Below, piece by piece: positions 1 through 5,971 of a DNA stretch of 12,800 nt. This DNA comes from Tannerellaceae bacterium (lineage in GTDB: Bacteria; Bacteroidota; Bacteroidia; Bacteroidales; Tannerellaceae). Location: contig JAITAD010000045.1 of NCBI GenBank assembly GCA_031284275.1, positions 1 through 12,800 on the forward strand. Direction: 5' to 3'. The notes under the pieces are model-generated. The model was not told the origin of the DNA, searched no databases, and worked only from the letters and a program-made list of their open reading frames with translations. The position numbers and the translations under genes are program-made. Position 1 is the first letter of the stretch. Every line of letters starts with the position of its first letter.

Positions 1-230
1 AGGTAGAGCTTCTGTATGGCTATCTGTTCGGGGATGAAACAGTAGGGGTCGCCCTCGAAACGCACGCCGTCGTTCTGCATGTAGAGCCGCTGCGACTCTA
101 CTTCGGAGAGGAGGATGGCGTCGTCGCCCACCACCCAAACCACTTCGTCGATGACATTGTCCCGGCTCTGCCCCGCCGCCGCTCCCGCCCACAGGCAACA
201 CAGTGCGGCTGCCTTTAACCACGTACTCAT
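1..230 (-). CDS. SurA-type periplasmic peptidyl-prolyl isomerase/chaperone (N-terminus only; cut by left window edge)
   Basis: The reverse-strand frame begins with ATG at 230 and stays open to the window edge (76 complete codons). It starts with a basic and hydrophobic signal peptide (MSTWLKAAALCCLWAGAAAG, probable cleavage just after it, before QSRDN). The mature start reads VIDEVVWVVGDDAILLSEVE, which I recognise as the N-terminal chaperone segment of SurA/parvulin-type isomerases of Bacteroidales, followed by a GDPYCFIPEQIAIQKLY stretch typical of that family. SurA proteins act in the periplasm as chaperones for outer-membrane proteins. The parvulin catalytic domain would lie beyond the edge and cannot be judged. 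The gene starts 32 bp after the stop of the upstream lipoprotein gene on the same strand, so both are probably transcribed from the promoter near 1119-1126. Family assignment is strong; isomerase activity is inferred. Confidence 0.87.
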   Translation of the reverse strand, partial: MSTWLKAAALCCLWAGAAAGQSRDNVIDEVVWVVGDDAILLSEVESQRLYMQNDGVRFEGDPYCFIPEQIAIQKLY

Positions 231-262
231 AAGCTGTCCCTTTTTGCGTATCTGCATCGTTA

Positions 263-1111
263 TTACTCATAGATAACTACCCGCCCGCGGCTGACTGCCG
301 CTTCATAGAGGTCATCCTCCACATTCCGCATAAATTGCGCCTTGCGCTGATTGACCAATATCGAAGTAATCTGATCGCTCACGAAATCGTACGGCGCCGT
401 GCTCCCCGAAGGCATATACTCGCCGATGTGCAACAGATAGCAGTAACGTTCGTCTCTGACTTCCAACGACCGATTCTTCTGCAGAAAAGCATCCGCATCC
501 TGCACCTGCATGGGAATATTGCGCATCACGTCTTCAAAACTTTCCCATCGGTCGTAGAAATACTCGTACGAAATCGCATTCTGCATACTGTATTTCTCAA
601 TCCGCTCCAAAGCCAACTCCGACTCTTCCATGTAGGTCTTCCGTATCTCCTGCAATCCCGGCGCATCGACCGGAATCTTTAGAAACACCCCCCGCACGAT
701 AGCTCCCGAAAGCGGAAACTCCTTGTGGTTCTCTTCATAGAAAGCCACCTTGTCTCCCTCGCTGACCTCCATGGCCAGCCTTTCCTGAAGCAGACTCTCC
801 TGATAACGGTAACGTATCAGCGAACGGCGATACTCCTCCACCAAGCGCACCACCTCATGGTCGTCCGCTCCGAGGTATTTCAAGGCTGCCTCGTACATCA
901 GCACCTCTTTCACCCACCGCTTGACGATTCCTCCTGCAATGATGAGGCTGTCTACCTCTGCCACTCCTTTGGGTATCTGCTCCTCCACCTGTTGCCGCAG
1001 CAGCACGTTCTCCCCTACACGCGCCACGACGCCTTCCGCCCCTCCTCTCAACGGCTCTTCACGGCACGACAGCAGAAAACAGCAAGCCATCAACGTATAA
1101 ACGGTCTTCAT
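263..1111 (-). CDS. SurA/PpiC-like lipoprotein, predicted periplasmic folding factor
   Basis: A 282-residue protein. I chose the ATG at 1111 rather than an upstream alternative at 1171. From here the sequence begins with a clean lipoprotein signal, MKTVYTLMACCFLLSC, with lipobox LLSC and Cys16 as the lipidated residue. The upstream extension would also overlap the promoter region and the integrase start. After the signal comes a SurA-like N-terminal part (VVARVGENVLLRQQVEEQIP, then a helical stretch with EYRRSLIRYRYQESLLQERL). The middle (FLKIPVDAP) and the C-terminal half (ISYEYFYDRW, YCYLLHIGEY) match my memory of a Bacteroidales family usually annotated as peptidyl-prolyl isomerase. A canonical parvulin active site is not obvious, so a chaperone role is safer than an enzymatic one. 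It lies directly upstream of the surA-like gene, suggesting joint work in outer-membrane protein biogenesis. Confidence 0.85.
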   Translation of the reverse strand: MKTVYTLMACCFLLSCREEPLRGGAEGVVARVGENVLLRQQVEEQIPKGVAEVDSLIIAGGIVKRWVKEVLMYEAALKYLGADDHEVVRLVEEYRRSLIRYRYQESLLQERLAMEVSEGDKVAFYEENHKEFPLSGAIVRGVFLKIPVDAPGLQEIRKTYMEESELALERIEKYSMQNAISYEYFYDRWESFEDVMRNIPMQVQDADAFLQKNRSLEVRDERYCYLLHIGEYMPSGSTAPYDFVSDQITSILVNQRKAQFMRNVEDDLYEAAVSRGRVVIYE

Positions 1112-1118
1112 ACGCCGA

Positions 1119-1126
1119 CAAAAGTA
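1119..1126 (-). promoter_or_regulatory. -7 promoter element (TACTTTTG) for the SurA-like lipoprotein operon
   Basis: Read on the minus strand, 1126 to 1119 is TACTTTTG, an exact match to the Bacteroidota primary-sigma -7 consensus TAnnTTTG. Only 7 bases separate it from the ATG at 1111, so the expected transcript start falls at or right beside the start codon and the mRNA may be leaderless or nearly so. No convincing -33 TTG/TTTG element is seen at the usual spacing. Confidence 0.5.
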
Positions 1127-1146
1127 GGCTTTAATCCAATATTGCC

Positions 1147-1154
1147 TACATTTG
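1147..1154 (+). promoter_or_regulatory. -7 promoter element (TACATTTG) for the integrase gene
   Basis: TACATTTG at 1147-1154 fits TAnnTTTG exactly and lies 19 bases before the integrase ATG at 1174, predicting a leader of roughly 12-15 nt. No -33 element is visible at the usual spacing, so the promoter may be weak or activator-dependent. It mirrors the minus-strand -7 element at 1119-1126. Confidence 0.5.
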
Positions 1155-1173
1155 CTCTCAAAAACGGACACAA

Positions 1174-2460
1174 ATGGATACTTACCTCCTTAACGGCATC
1201 TCTATCGCCCTCTTCCTCGATACCCGTCGCGAAAAGTTGTCGGGGAAGTTCCCCGTCAAGGTACGTGTCACCTATCGCCGCGAACGCCGTTACTACCCCA
1301 CCGGCAAGGAGCTGTCTACCGCCGAATGGGAAAAACTCGACAGTCCCCGCAGCGCACCGCTCATCGCCATCAAGGAAGACCTCCAGATATCTTTCGACAA
1401 GGTCAAACGTATCGTCCAGATGCTCGAACGCGAAGACACCTTCACCTTCGAAGCCCTTAACCTCTACCTCGGCAAATCCGCCGGCGCTACCCTCAACCAG
1501 GCTTTCCGCGAGAAAATCGACGCCCAACGACAAGCCGGCGCTGCCGGCAATGCCATCGTCTACGAATGTGCCCTCAAACATCTGGAGTCTCACAGCCCCC
1601 AACCTCTCCCCTTCGATGCCGTCACCGTCGAGTGGCTGCGCCGGTACGAGCGCACCATGCTCGGCGAGGGCAAGAGCTACACCACCATATCCATGTACAT
1701 CCGCTGTATCCGCGCCCTCTTCAACGACGCCCTTGCCGCCAAAGCCATCAAACACAGTTGCTACCCCTTCGGCAAACACCTCTACGAGATTCCTCAGGGA
1801 AAAGGCCGCAAACTTGCCCTCACCCGCGAGGATATCAAGCAAATCGTTACCTTTTCCAACGGTAACGAGACTGTCGAACGTTTCCGTGACTACTGGTTCT
1901 TCTCCTATCTCTGCAACGGTATTAACCTCAACGACATGTTGAAGCTCAAATATGCCAATATCGTCGGCGACGAAATCCGATTCTTCCGTTCCAAGACCAT
2001 CCATACGTCCAAAGAGAAAAAGGAAATCCTCGCCATCGTTACTCCCGATATGCGCCGTATCATCGACCGTTGGGGAAACCCCTCCCGCAAACCCGACCAA
2101 TACATTTTCCCTTGCCTCACCGGCAATGAAGACCCCATCGAACAACGCCGCAAGATCCAGATCCTCATCCGACAAATCAATCGAGGCCTCAAAGTCATTG
2201 CCGACAATCTCGGTCTCCCTCCTCTGAGTACGTACAGCGCCCGTCACTCCTTCGCCACCGTCCTCAAACGCAGCGGAGCCAACATCGCCTATATATCCGA
2301 GAGTCTCGGACACGCCGACCTCAAAACCACCGAACATTACCTCGACTCTTTCGAGAAAGAAGACCGCCTCCACGCTGCCTCCCTCCTCACCCCCTTCGGG
2401 GGCTTTACTGCGGAGGGAGAGGGGGGCTTGGAGGAGGCAAGCGAAAAAGAGAGAAATTGA
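1174..2460 (+). CDS. Site-specific tyrosine recombinase/integrase (Bacteroidota type, arm-binding N-terminus)
   Basis: A 428-residue tyrosine recombinase in three parts: an N-terminal arm-type DNA-binding region (about 1-90, with VKVRVTYRRERRYYPTGKEL), a SAM-like core-binding domain (about 105-205), and a C-terminal catalytic domain (about 215-400). Visible active-site residues are Lys274 (FRSKT), Arg357 (YSARHSFAT), His380 (ESLGHADLKTTEHYL) and the nucleophile Tyr389. The usual first arginine (GLR) is replaced: the motif reads CNGINLND with Asn251 in its place. The HxxR motif reads Y354-S-A-R. Such departures are known in Bacteroidota integrases (CTnDOT IntDOT also lacks the first Arg), so activity is still plausible. 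The last 15-20 residues (GGFTAEGEGGLEEASEKERN) look non-conserved and overlap rsmD in antisense. No excisionase, relaxase, phage gene or tRNA target is in view, so its substrate is unknown. Codon use resembles its neighbours. Confidence 0.93.
   Translation: MDTYLLNGISIALFLDTRREKLSGKFPVKVRVTYRRERRYYPTGKELSTAEWEKLDSPRSAPLIAIKEDLQISFDKVKRIVQMLEREDTFTFEALNLYLGKSAGATLNQAFREKIDAQRQAGAAGNAIVYECALKHLESHSPQPLPFDAVTVEWLRRYERTMLGEGKSYTTISMYIRCIRALFNDALAAKAIKHSCYPFGKHLYEIPQGKGRKLALTREDIKQIVTFSNGNETVERFRDYWFFSYLCNGINLNDMLKLKYANIVGDEIRFFRSKTIHTSKEKKEILAIVTPDMRRIIDRWGNPSRKPDQYIFPCLTGNEDPIEQRRKIQILIRQINRGLKVIADNLGLPPLSTYSARHSFATVLKRSGANIAYISESLGHADLKTTEHYLDSFEKEDRLHAASLLTPFGGFTAEGEGGLEEASEKERN
2377..2438. 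repeat. GC-rich imperfect palindrome at the overlapping 3' ends of the integrase gene and rsmD (possible terminator)
   Basis: GCCTCCCTCC at 2377-2386 can pair, with one bulge, with GGAGGAGGC at 2430-2438. Inside lies a tight hairpin, CCCCC-TTC-GGGGG at 2390-2402, which can also form a cUUCGg tetraloop, followed by CTTT on the plus strand. The rsmD stop (2405-2407) is inside the element and the hairpin begins just beyond it. The T tract is poor in both directions, so terminator activity is tentative. The look is that of a short GC-rich palindromic repeat of the sort scattered between genes in some Bacteroidales genomes. Confidence 0.45.
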
Positions 2461-2980
2461 CCGACCCGTAAGCACGGTGGTCTATAAGCCTCGCATGGGC
2501 TGAAAAATCATACGCCTTCGGATGTTCTAAAATAATGAGAGCGCCCGCCGACAGGCGAGAACTTGCTATCAGTAAATCCGGCAAGGCTTGCAAATCGGGC
2601 AAGGTATAAGGCGGATCTGCAAAAACGATGTCAAAAACGGCTGCCGATGACGAAAACGGACGAAGAAAACGGAAAACATCCGTACGAAGAAGCGTAAAGC
2701 TGTCTTTTGTATCAAGCGTAGCCGCAGTGCGAGCAATAAAAGCCGCATGGGCTGCGTTCTGCTCAACGGCCGTGACGTGGGGACAACCGCGCGACAGGAA
2801 CTCAAAGGCGATACTCCCCGTACCGGAAAACAAATCCAACGCCTTACATTGTTCAAACTCCACGAAATTGGCCAAGACATTGAAGAGATTTTCCTTAGCA
2901 AAGTCCGTCGTCGGCCTTGCCTCGAAAGACGGCGGCACCTGAAAGCGCCGTCGCCCATACTTCCCACTGATTATACGCAT
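2405..2980 (-). CDS. rsmD: 16S rRNA (guanine(966)-N2)-methyltransferase RsmD
   Basis: A 191-residue SAM-dependent methyltransferase. It opens with MRIISGKYGRRRFQVPP and ARPTTDFAKENLFNVL, both highly characteristic of RsmD, then the SAM-binding motif DLFSGTGS (49-56), an acidic residue following a beta-strand (AVEQ, 71-74) and the catalytic DPPY motif (122-125). RsmD methylates N2 of G966 in 16S rRNA during 30S assembly, in the cytoplasm. The conserved family core ends at about VNFSLF (174-179). The remaining RLPPPSPPLPPQ is a proline-rich tail encoded by the GC-rich palindrome at 2377-2438 and is probably a recent extension. The start ATG sits inside the 3' end of the upstream DUF3822-like gene (10-bp overlap, ATGCGTATAA), which suggests translational coupling. 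Its 3' end overlaps the convergent integrase gene by 56 bp. Confidence 0.96.
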   Translation of the reverse strand: MRIISGKYGRRRFQVPPSFEARPTTDFAKENLFNVLANFVEFEQCKALDLFSGTGSIAFEFLSRGCPHVTAVEQNAAHAAFIARTAATLDTKDSFTLLRTDVFRFLRPFSSSAAVFDIVFADPPYTLPDLQALPDLLIASSRLSAGALIILEHPKAYDFSAHARLIDHRAYGSVNFSLFRLPPPSPPLPPQ

Positions 2981-3795
2981 ACCGGCAACAACCGTAAGTC
3001 AATGGGCATCCGCTCCATCTCCGTTCCCAGAAGATAGGCTTCCGAGGGGAACTCTATGGGACGAATCTGACGAAGATAGGTGGAGAGGGTACGGAAGAGG
3101 CGGTTGTACTTGCCGGCATTATCGAAGAGATGCAACTCGTCCTTCTCCTGATCGAAGCCGATATGTCGCCAGATATACAGCAGATAATAGAGGATATCGT
3201 CCACAGCGACGATAGCAAAGGTGTTGGCCAGCAGAAGGCGGTCGCTTCGAAAACAAAAGACGTGGAGGACATCGTCCTGAACAACGCCGTACATACGCGC
3301 CGGAAGGCTGATACGGCTCTGTCGGCGGAAAAAAGTAAGCTGGGGAGCGACAGGGTGGATAAATCGGGGGCGGGAGAACGAACGGGAACAGAAAGCATGA
3401 ATATCCGGAGGCATGTCGAAGACAAGAACCGCCTCCTCATCGCAAGTCGTATCGGAGAGCAAACAGGCCTCAGGACTGAAAAAGGTGAAAGACATGAGAC
3501 TTTCTTTCTCATCCTCGTCGAAGAGGGGACGGGGCACAAGCGTGTAGCGAGAGGATACAGGGAGGATTCGCACCTCCCGATAATCCCAAGCGAGGAAATC
3601 GTTGGCAAAGAAACATTCCTTGAGCGCCGTTTCGTAAGACTGTCCTGCCTCAAAAAACGTCTGGCGGCAGAAAAAAGAGTGTGGCTGTCCCTGCACATAA
3701 CCGGAAAACGAAAGTCCACCCGACTGCAGCCGGATGGACATCGTATATCTCCCCGAATTGTCTGCGGTCAGTATTTCGGGAACATCAAAGGGCAT
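2971..3795 (-). CDS. DUF3822-family protein, function unknown
   Basis: A 274-residue soluble protein with no signal peptide or membrane segment. I recognise it as DUF3822 from its opening (GRYTMSIRLQSGGLSFSGY), its place directly upstream of rsmD, and general length; this arrangement is familiar from Bacteroidales. I recall, without being able to check, that a family member has an actin-like (ASKHA) fold related to the PilM/GspL group. No catalytic motif is evident. The C-terminal part (RTLSTYLRQIRPIEFPSEAY) is the most family-like stretch. The gene begins 6 bp after the stop of the membrane protein gene upstream and overlaps rsmD by 10 bp, so the three form one operon. Expression is probably driven from the promoter near 4476-4483. 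Confidence 0.8.
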   Translation of the reverse strand: MPFDVPEILTADNSGRYTMSIRLQSGGLSFSGYVQGQPHSFFCRQTFFEAGQSYETALKECFFANDFLAWDYREVRILPVSSRYTLVPRPLFDEDEKESLMSFTFFSPEACLLSDTTCDEEAVLVFDMPPDIHAFCSRSFSRPRFIHPVAPQLTFFRRQSRISLPARMYGVVQDDVLHVFCFRSDRLLLANTFAIVAVDDILYYLLYIWRHIGFDQEKDELHLFDNAGKYNRLFRTLSTYLRQIRPIEFPSEAYLLGTEMERMPIDLRLLPVCV

Positions 3796-3801
3796 ATCGG
3801 G

Positions 3802-4434
3802 TTACTCCCAATTACCGGCGTTGTTATTGATTTCTTCCAGCGAACCGACACGCAACCCCGGATAACGCCCCTGTTTCAAGGTCTTGTCAATAAGGTTATA
3901 GGTAAGCTGCGCATCCAATCCTTTGAGGTAGTTTTCGTAGAGGATACCACATTCAAACACCTTTATTTCGTAACCGGAACCCGATGTCAGCGTTGCCGTA
4001 TCCATAGCAAGTTCTACCTTGTCATCCCCAATGGCGATGTAACGCATATTGGCCACATCGTAACCCGGGCTGAAAAGCGTATCTTTGGCCAAAGCCCATA
4101 CAGTATCGCGGCGTATCAAACCTTTCTTGACGGCTTCCTGTTCGGTCATTCCCTTTTCCAACTGTTCATCGGTCAGGACACCTTCTTTCAAGATAAAAGC
4201 CAACTTCTGCTCATTGAGGAACTTTTCAAGGTCGTCAAAAGAGCCGGCGTGCGCCTTATGGACGTTCTTGTACTCGATCTGCGCCTTGCGTACGTCTATG
4301 AGCCGTTCAATGATAGTGGCGTCCCGCACGGTTTTTTCTTCCTGAAACGTAATCGGCACCATGATGCTCTTTACGCATACGTAAGCGAGCAAAACAACGG
4401 CGGCGCCTACCAGAATACTCAAGACGGTTCTCAT
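3802..4434 (-). CDS. Conserved single-pass membrane protein with a pseudopilin-like outline
   Basis: A 210-residue protein starting at the ATG at 4434. An upstream in-frame start at 4530 would include the predicted promoter and add a poorly conserved leader, so I rejected it. Residues 2-27 form one hydrophobic segment (VLSILVGAAVVLLAYVCVKS) ending near Pro27. A charged helix follows (TVRDATIIERLIDVRKAQIE) and then YKNVHKAHAGSFDDLEKFL. A hydrophobic N-terminal helix, then R-A-Q and Y residues, then a short 'H-x-A-G-S-F-D-D-L' segment resembles type II secretion/type IV pseudopilins. However, there is no prepilin-peptidase site (no G before F-x-x-x-E), so the resemblance is inference. The rest has mixed alpha/beta character and no enzyme motifs. 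It is the first gene of the operon with the DUF3822-like gene and rsmD. Such a gene before DUF3822 is familiar to me from Bacteroidales, but no function is established. Confidence 0.78.
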   Translation of the reverse strand: MRTVLSILVGAAVVLLAYVCVKSIMVPITFQEEKTVRDATIIERLIDVRKAQIEYKNVHKAHAGSFDDLEKFLNEQKLAFILKEGVLTDEQLEKGMTEQEAVKKGLIRRDTVWALAKDTLFSPGYDVANMRYIAIGDDKVELAMDTATLTSGSGYEIKVFECGILYENYLKGLDAQLTYNLIDKTLKQGRYPGLRVGSLEEINNNAGNWE

Positions 4435-4475
4435 GACTTGGCTGTTTATCGGTATTTTTTCCAAACTTTGTGGGA

Positions 4476-4483
4476 CAAATGTA
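4476..4483 (-). promoter_or_regulatory. -7 promoter element (TACATTTG) for the membrane protein/DUF3822/rsmD operon
   Basis: Read on the minus strand, 4483 to 4476 is TACATTTG, an exact TAnnTTTG match lying 41 bases before the ATG at 4434. This predicts a leader of about 35 nt and supports that start over the in-frame upstream alternative. No -33 TTG is found at the usual spacing. Confidence 0.5.
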
Positions 4484-4580
4484 AGAACTTTTTTAATCAC
4501 CTCCCATCTACGGCAAGTTTTTTGTAACACAACACTTTCCCCACCAAGTTACCGAGGGGCAGGCGGTTGCTATCCGACGG

Positions 4581-5906
4581 TTGGAAACGTTCCTCTTCGC
4601 CGGAGGGGCGGAATCGCTTTTCCTCCTGAAAGGCTATGCCGGAACGGGTAAATCTTCACTCACCGGCGCTTTGGTGAAAGCTATCCATGAGGCGGGCGGT
4701 AAATGTGTCTTGCTGGCGCCGACGGGAAGAGCTGCCAAAGTTTTTTCCGCCTATGCGGGGCAGCAGGCATTCACCATCCACAAAAAGATATACCGCCGGC
4801 AGAAGTTCTCTAACGAACCGTCGGCTTTCCTCCCTGCCGAGAACATCCACGCCGACACCTTCTTCATCGTCGATGAAGCTTCCATGATTGCCAACGACGG
4901 CTTAGGGTCTTTCTCTTTCGGATCCGGACGGGTGCTCGACGATCTCATCCACTATGTTTATTCCGGTGAGAACTGCCGCCTCATCCTTCTGGGTGATGAT
5001 GCCCAACTCCCTCCCGTAGGGCAAACCCAAAGCCTTGCCCTGAGCGCCTCCAACCTTACCGGATATGGCCTCTCGGTGGAAGAAGTCACCCTCACGCAAA
5101 TCGTCCGCCAAGCCGAAGCCTCCGGCATACTCCACAACGCCACACTACTTCGCGACGCCCTCCAGCGAGGCGACTTTTCCTCTTTTCCTGCGTTCTCTCT
5201 GCAAGGATTCACCGACATCCGGCGCACCAGCGGCGACGAATTCATCGAAGATATCGCTGCTGCATACAGCCGGGATGGGTTTGAAGAAACCATCATCATC
5301 ACCCGAAGCAACCGGCGCGCCGTCATCTTCAACAACGGTGTCCGTAACCGTATCCTCTGCCGCGAAGAAGAACTCTCTGCCGGTGACCTGCTCATGATCG
5401 CCAAAAACAGCTACTTTTTGCCCCCCGACGCAGAAGACTTGGGATTCATCGCCAACGGCGACATTCTCCGTGTACGCCGCGTGCGTCGCATCACCGAACT
5501 CTACGGATTCCGCTTCGCCGATATTACTGCCTATTTCCCTGACTATGAACGGGAATTAGACGTCAAAGTTCTCCTTGACACGCTCCAAGCCGATGCTCCT
5601 TCGCTCACTGCCGAGCAAAACACCCAACTTTCTCAAGCTATTCTTGACGACTACACCGACCTCCATACCCGTCGGGACAAACTCCGCCGACTGAAAACCG
5701 ATCCTTTCTACAACGCTCTCCGCATCAAATACGCTTATGCCGTCACCTGCCATAAGGCGCAAGGCGGTCAGTGGCGCAATGTTTTCCTCGAAGCCGCCCC
5801 ACCGGCATCAGGCGTTGACGAAAGCTATTACCGTTGGTTGTACACCGCCTTCACCCGCGCCACCCAACGCCTCTTCCTGCTCCTGCCTCACACCGGCGGG
5901 AACTGA
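4581..5906 (+). CDS. SF1B DNA helicase, RecD2/Pif1-like (true N-terminus probably extends upstream to about 4506)
   Basis: At least 441 residues, with a full set of superfamily 1 helicase motifs: Walker A GYAGTGKS (18-25), motif Ia APTGRAAK (46-53), Walker B VDEAS (97-101), motif III GDDAQLPPVG (138-147), TQIVRQAE (172-179), and a C-terminal part with VTCHKAQGGQWRNVF (motif V, 388-402) and YTAFTRATQRL (motif VI, 421-431). It resembles the short Bacteroidales 'RecD-like ATP-dependent helicase', which unwinds DNA 5' to 3' in repair or recombination, and lacks the long N-terminal region of RecD2. The start given is the only canonical start codon (TTG) before Walker A. The frame upstream (from 4497) encodes FFVTQHFPHQVTEGQAVAIR, which looks like the conserved N-terminus of this family, yet has no ATG, GTG or TTG. 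ATC at 4506 is the best-placed candidate. It is divergent from the membrane protein operon and convergent with the rubrerythrin gene. Confidence 0.9.
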   Translation: METFLFAGGAESLFLLKGYAGTGKSSLTGALVKAIHEAGGKCVLLAPTGRAAKVFSAYAGQQAFTIHKKIYRRQKFSNEPSAFLPAENIHADTFFIVDEASMIANDGLGSFSFGSGRVLDDLIHYVYSGENCRLILLGDDAQLPPVGQTQSLALSASNLTGYGLSVEEVTLTQIVRQAEASGILHNATLLRDALQRGDFSSFPAFSLQGFTDIRRTSGDEFIEDIAAAYSRDGFEETIIITRSNRRAVIFNNGVRNRILCREEELSAGDLLMIAKNSYFLPPDAEDLGFIANGDILRVRRVRRITELYGFRFADITAYFPDYERELDVKVLLDTLQADAPSLTAEQNTQLSQAILDDYTDLHTRRDKLRRLKTDPFYNALRIKYAYAVTCHKAQGGQWRNVFLEAAPPASGVDESYYRWLYTAFTRATQRLFLLLPHTGGN

Positions 5907-5911
5907 ACGCA

Positions 5912-5939
5912 AACGAGGCCGCAACGTTGCGGCCTCGTT
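5912..5939. terminator. Bidirectional terminator, perfect 28-bp palindrome
   Basis: AACGAGGCCGCAAC at 5912-5925 is followed immediately by its exact reverse complement at 5926-5939. Transcribed from either side it gives a GC-rich stem of about 12 bp with a 4-nt loop. It begins 6 bp after the helicase stop codon and lies 32 bp beyond the stop of the convergent rubrerythrin gene, the right place to end both transcripts. Flanking T tracts are short, so termination is inferred from position and stem strength. Confidence 0.8.
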
Positions 5940-5971
5940 CAAATATTACGATGTGCAGGGGAAAGTACAAC

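Larger units (their letters stand above)
1119..1154. repeat. Inverted repeat whose arms carry the two divergent -7 elements
   Basis: The left arm 1119-1129 (CAAAAGTAGGC) and the right arm 1144-1154 (GCCTACATTTG) are reverse complements at 10 of 11 positions, separated by 14 AT-rich bases. Each arm contains one outward-facing TAnnTTTG box. The repeat could be an operator bound by a dimeric regulator, a recombinase binding site, or simply the symmetry of two similar promoters. The sequence alone does not decide. Confidence 0.6.

Noticed and set aside
725..1942. Plus-strand open frame (405 codons) across the lipoprotein gene and the integrase gene
   Set aside because: It crosses the divergent promoter region, and its second half is Ser/Pro/Thr-rich, an out-of-frame reading of the integrase.
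1108..2475. Long minus-strand open frame (455 codons) antisense to the integrase gene
   Set aside because: The plus strand encodes a clear tyrosine recombinase with its catalytic residues. The antisense translation is low-complexity, rich in Glu, Gly, Val and Phe, the mirror image of the integrase codons.
1100..2560. Attachment-site direct repeats or a tRNA target flanking the integrase gene
   Set aside because: By eye I found no direct repeat shared between the two flanks and no tRNA-like sequence. Boundaries outside the window cannot be excluded.
3130..4527. Long plus-strand open frame (465 codons) antisense to the DUF3822-like and membrane protein genes
   Set aside because: It spans two genes that have recognisable family features on the other strand, and its translation has no domain, signal or compositional logic. 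GC-rich codon bias easily opens antisense frames.
4433..4651. Small plus-strand open frame of 72 codons overlapping the helicase start
   Set aside because: I considered it as an alternative helicase start through a frameshift, but its sequence shows no similarity to the family and the true frame is visible in parallel.
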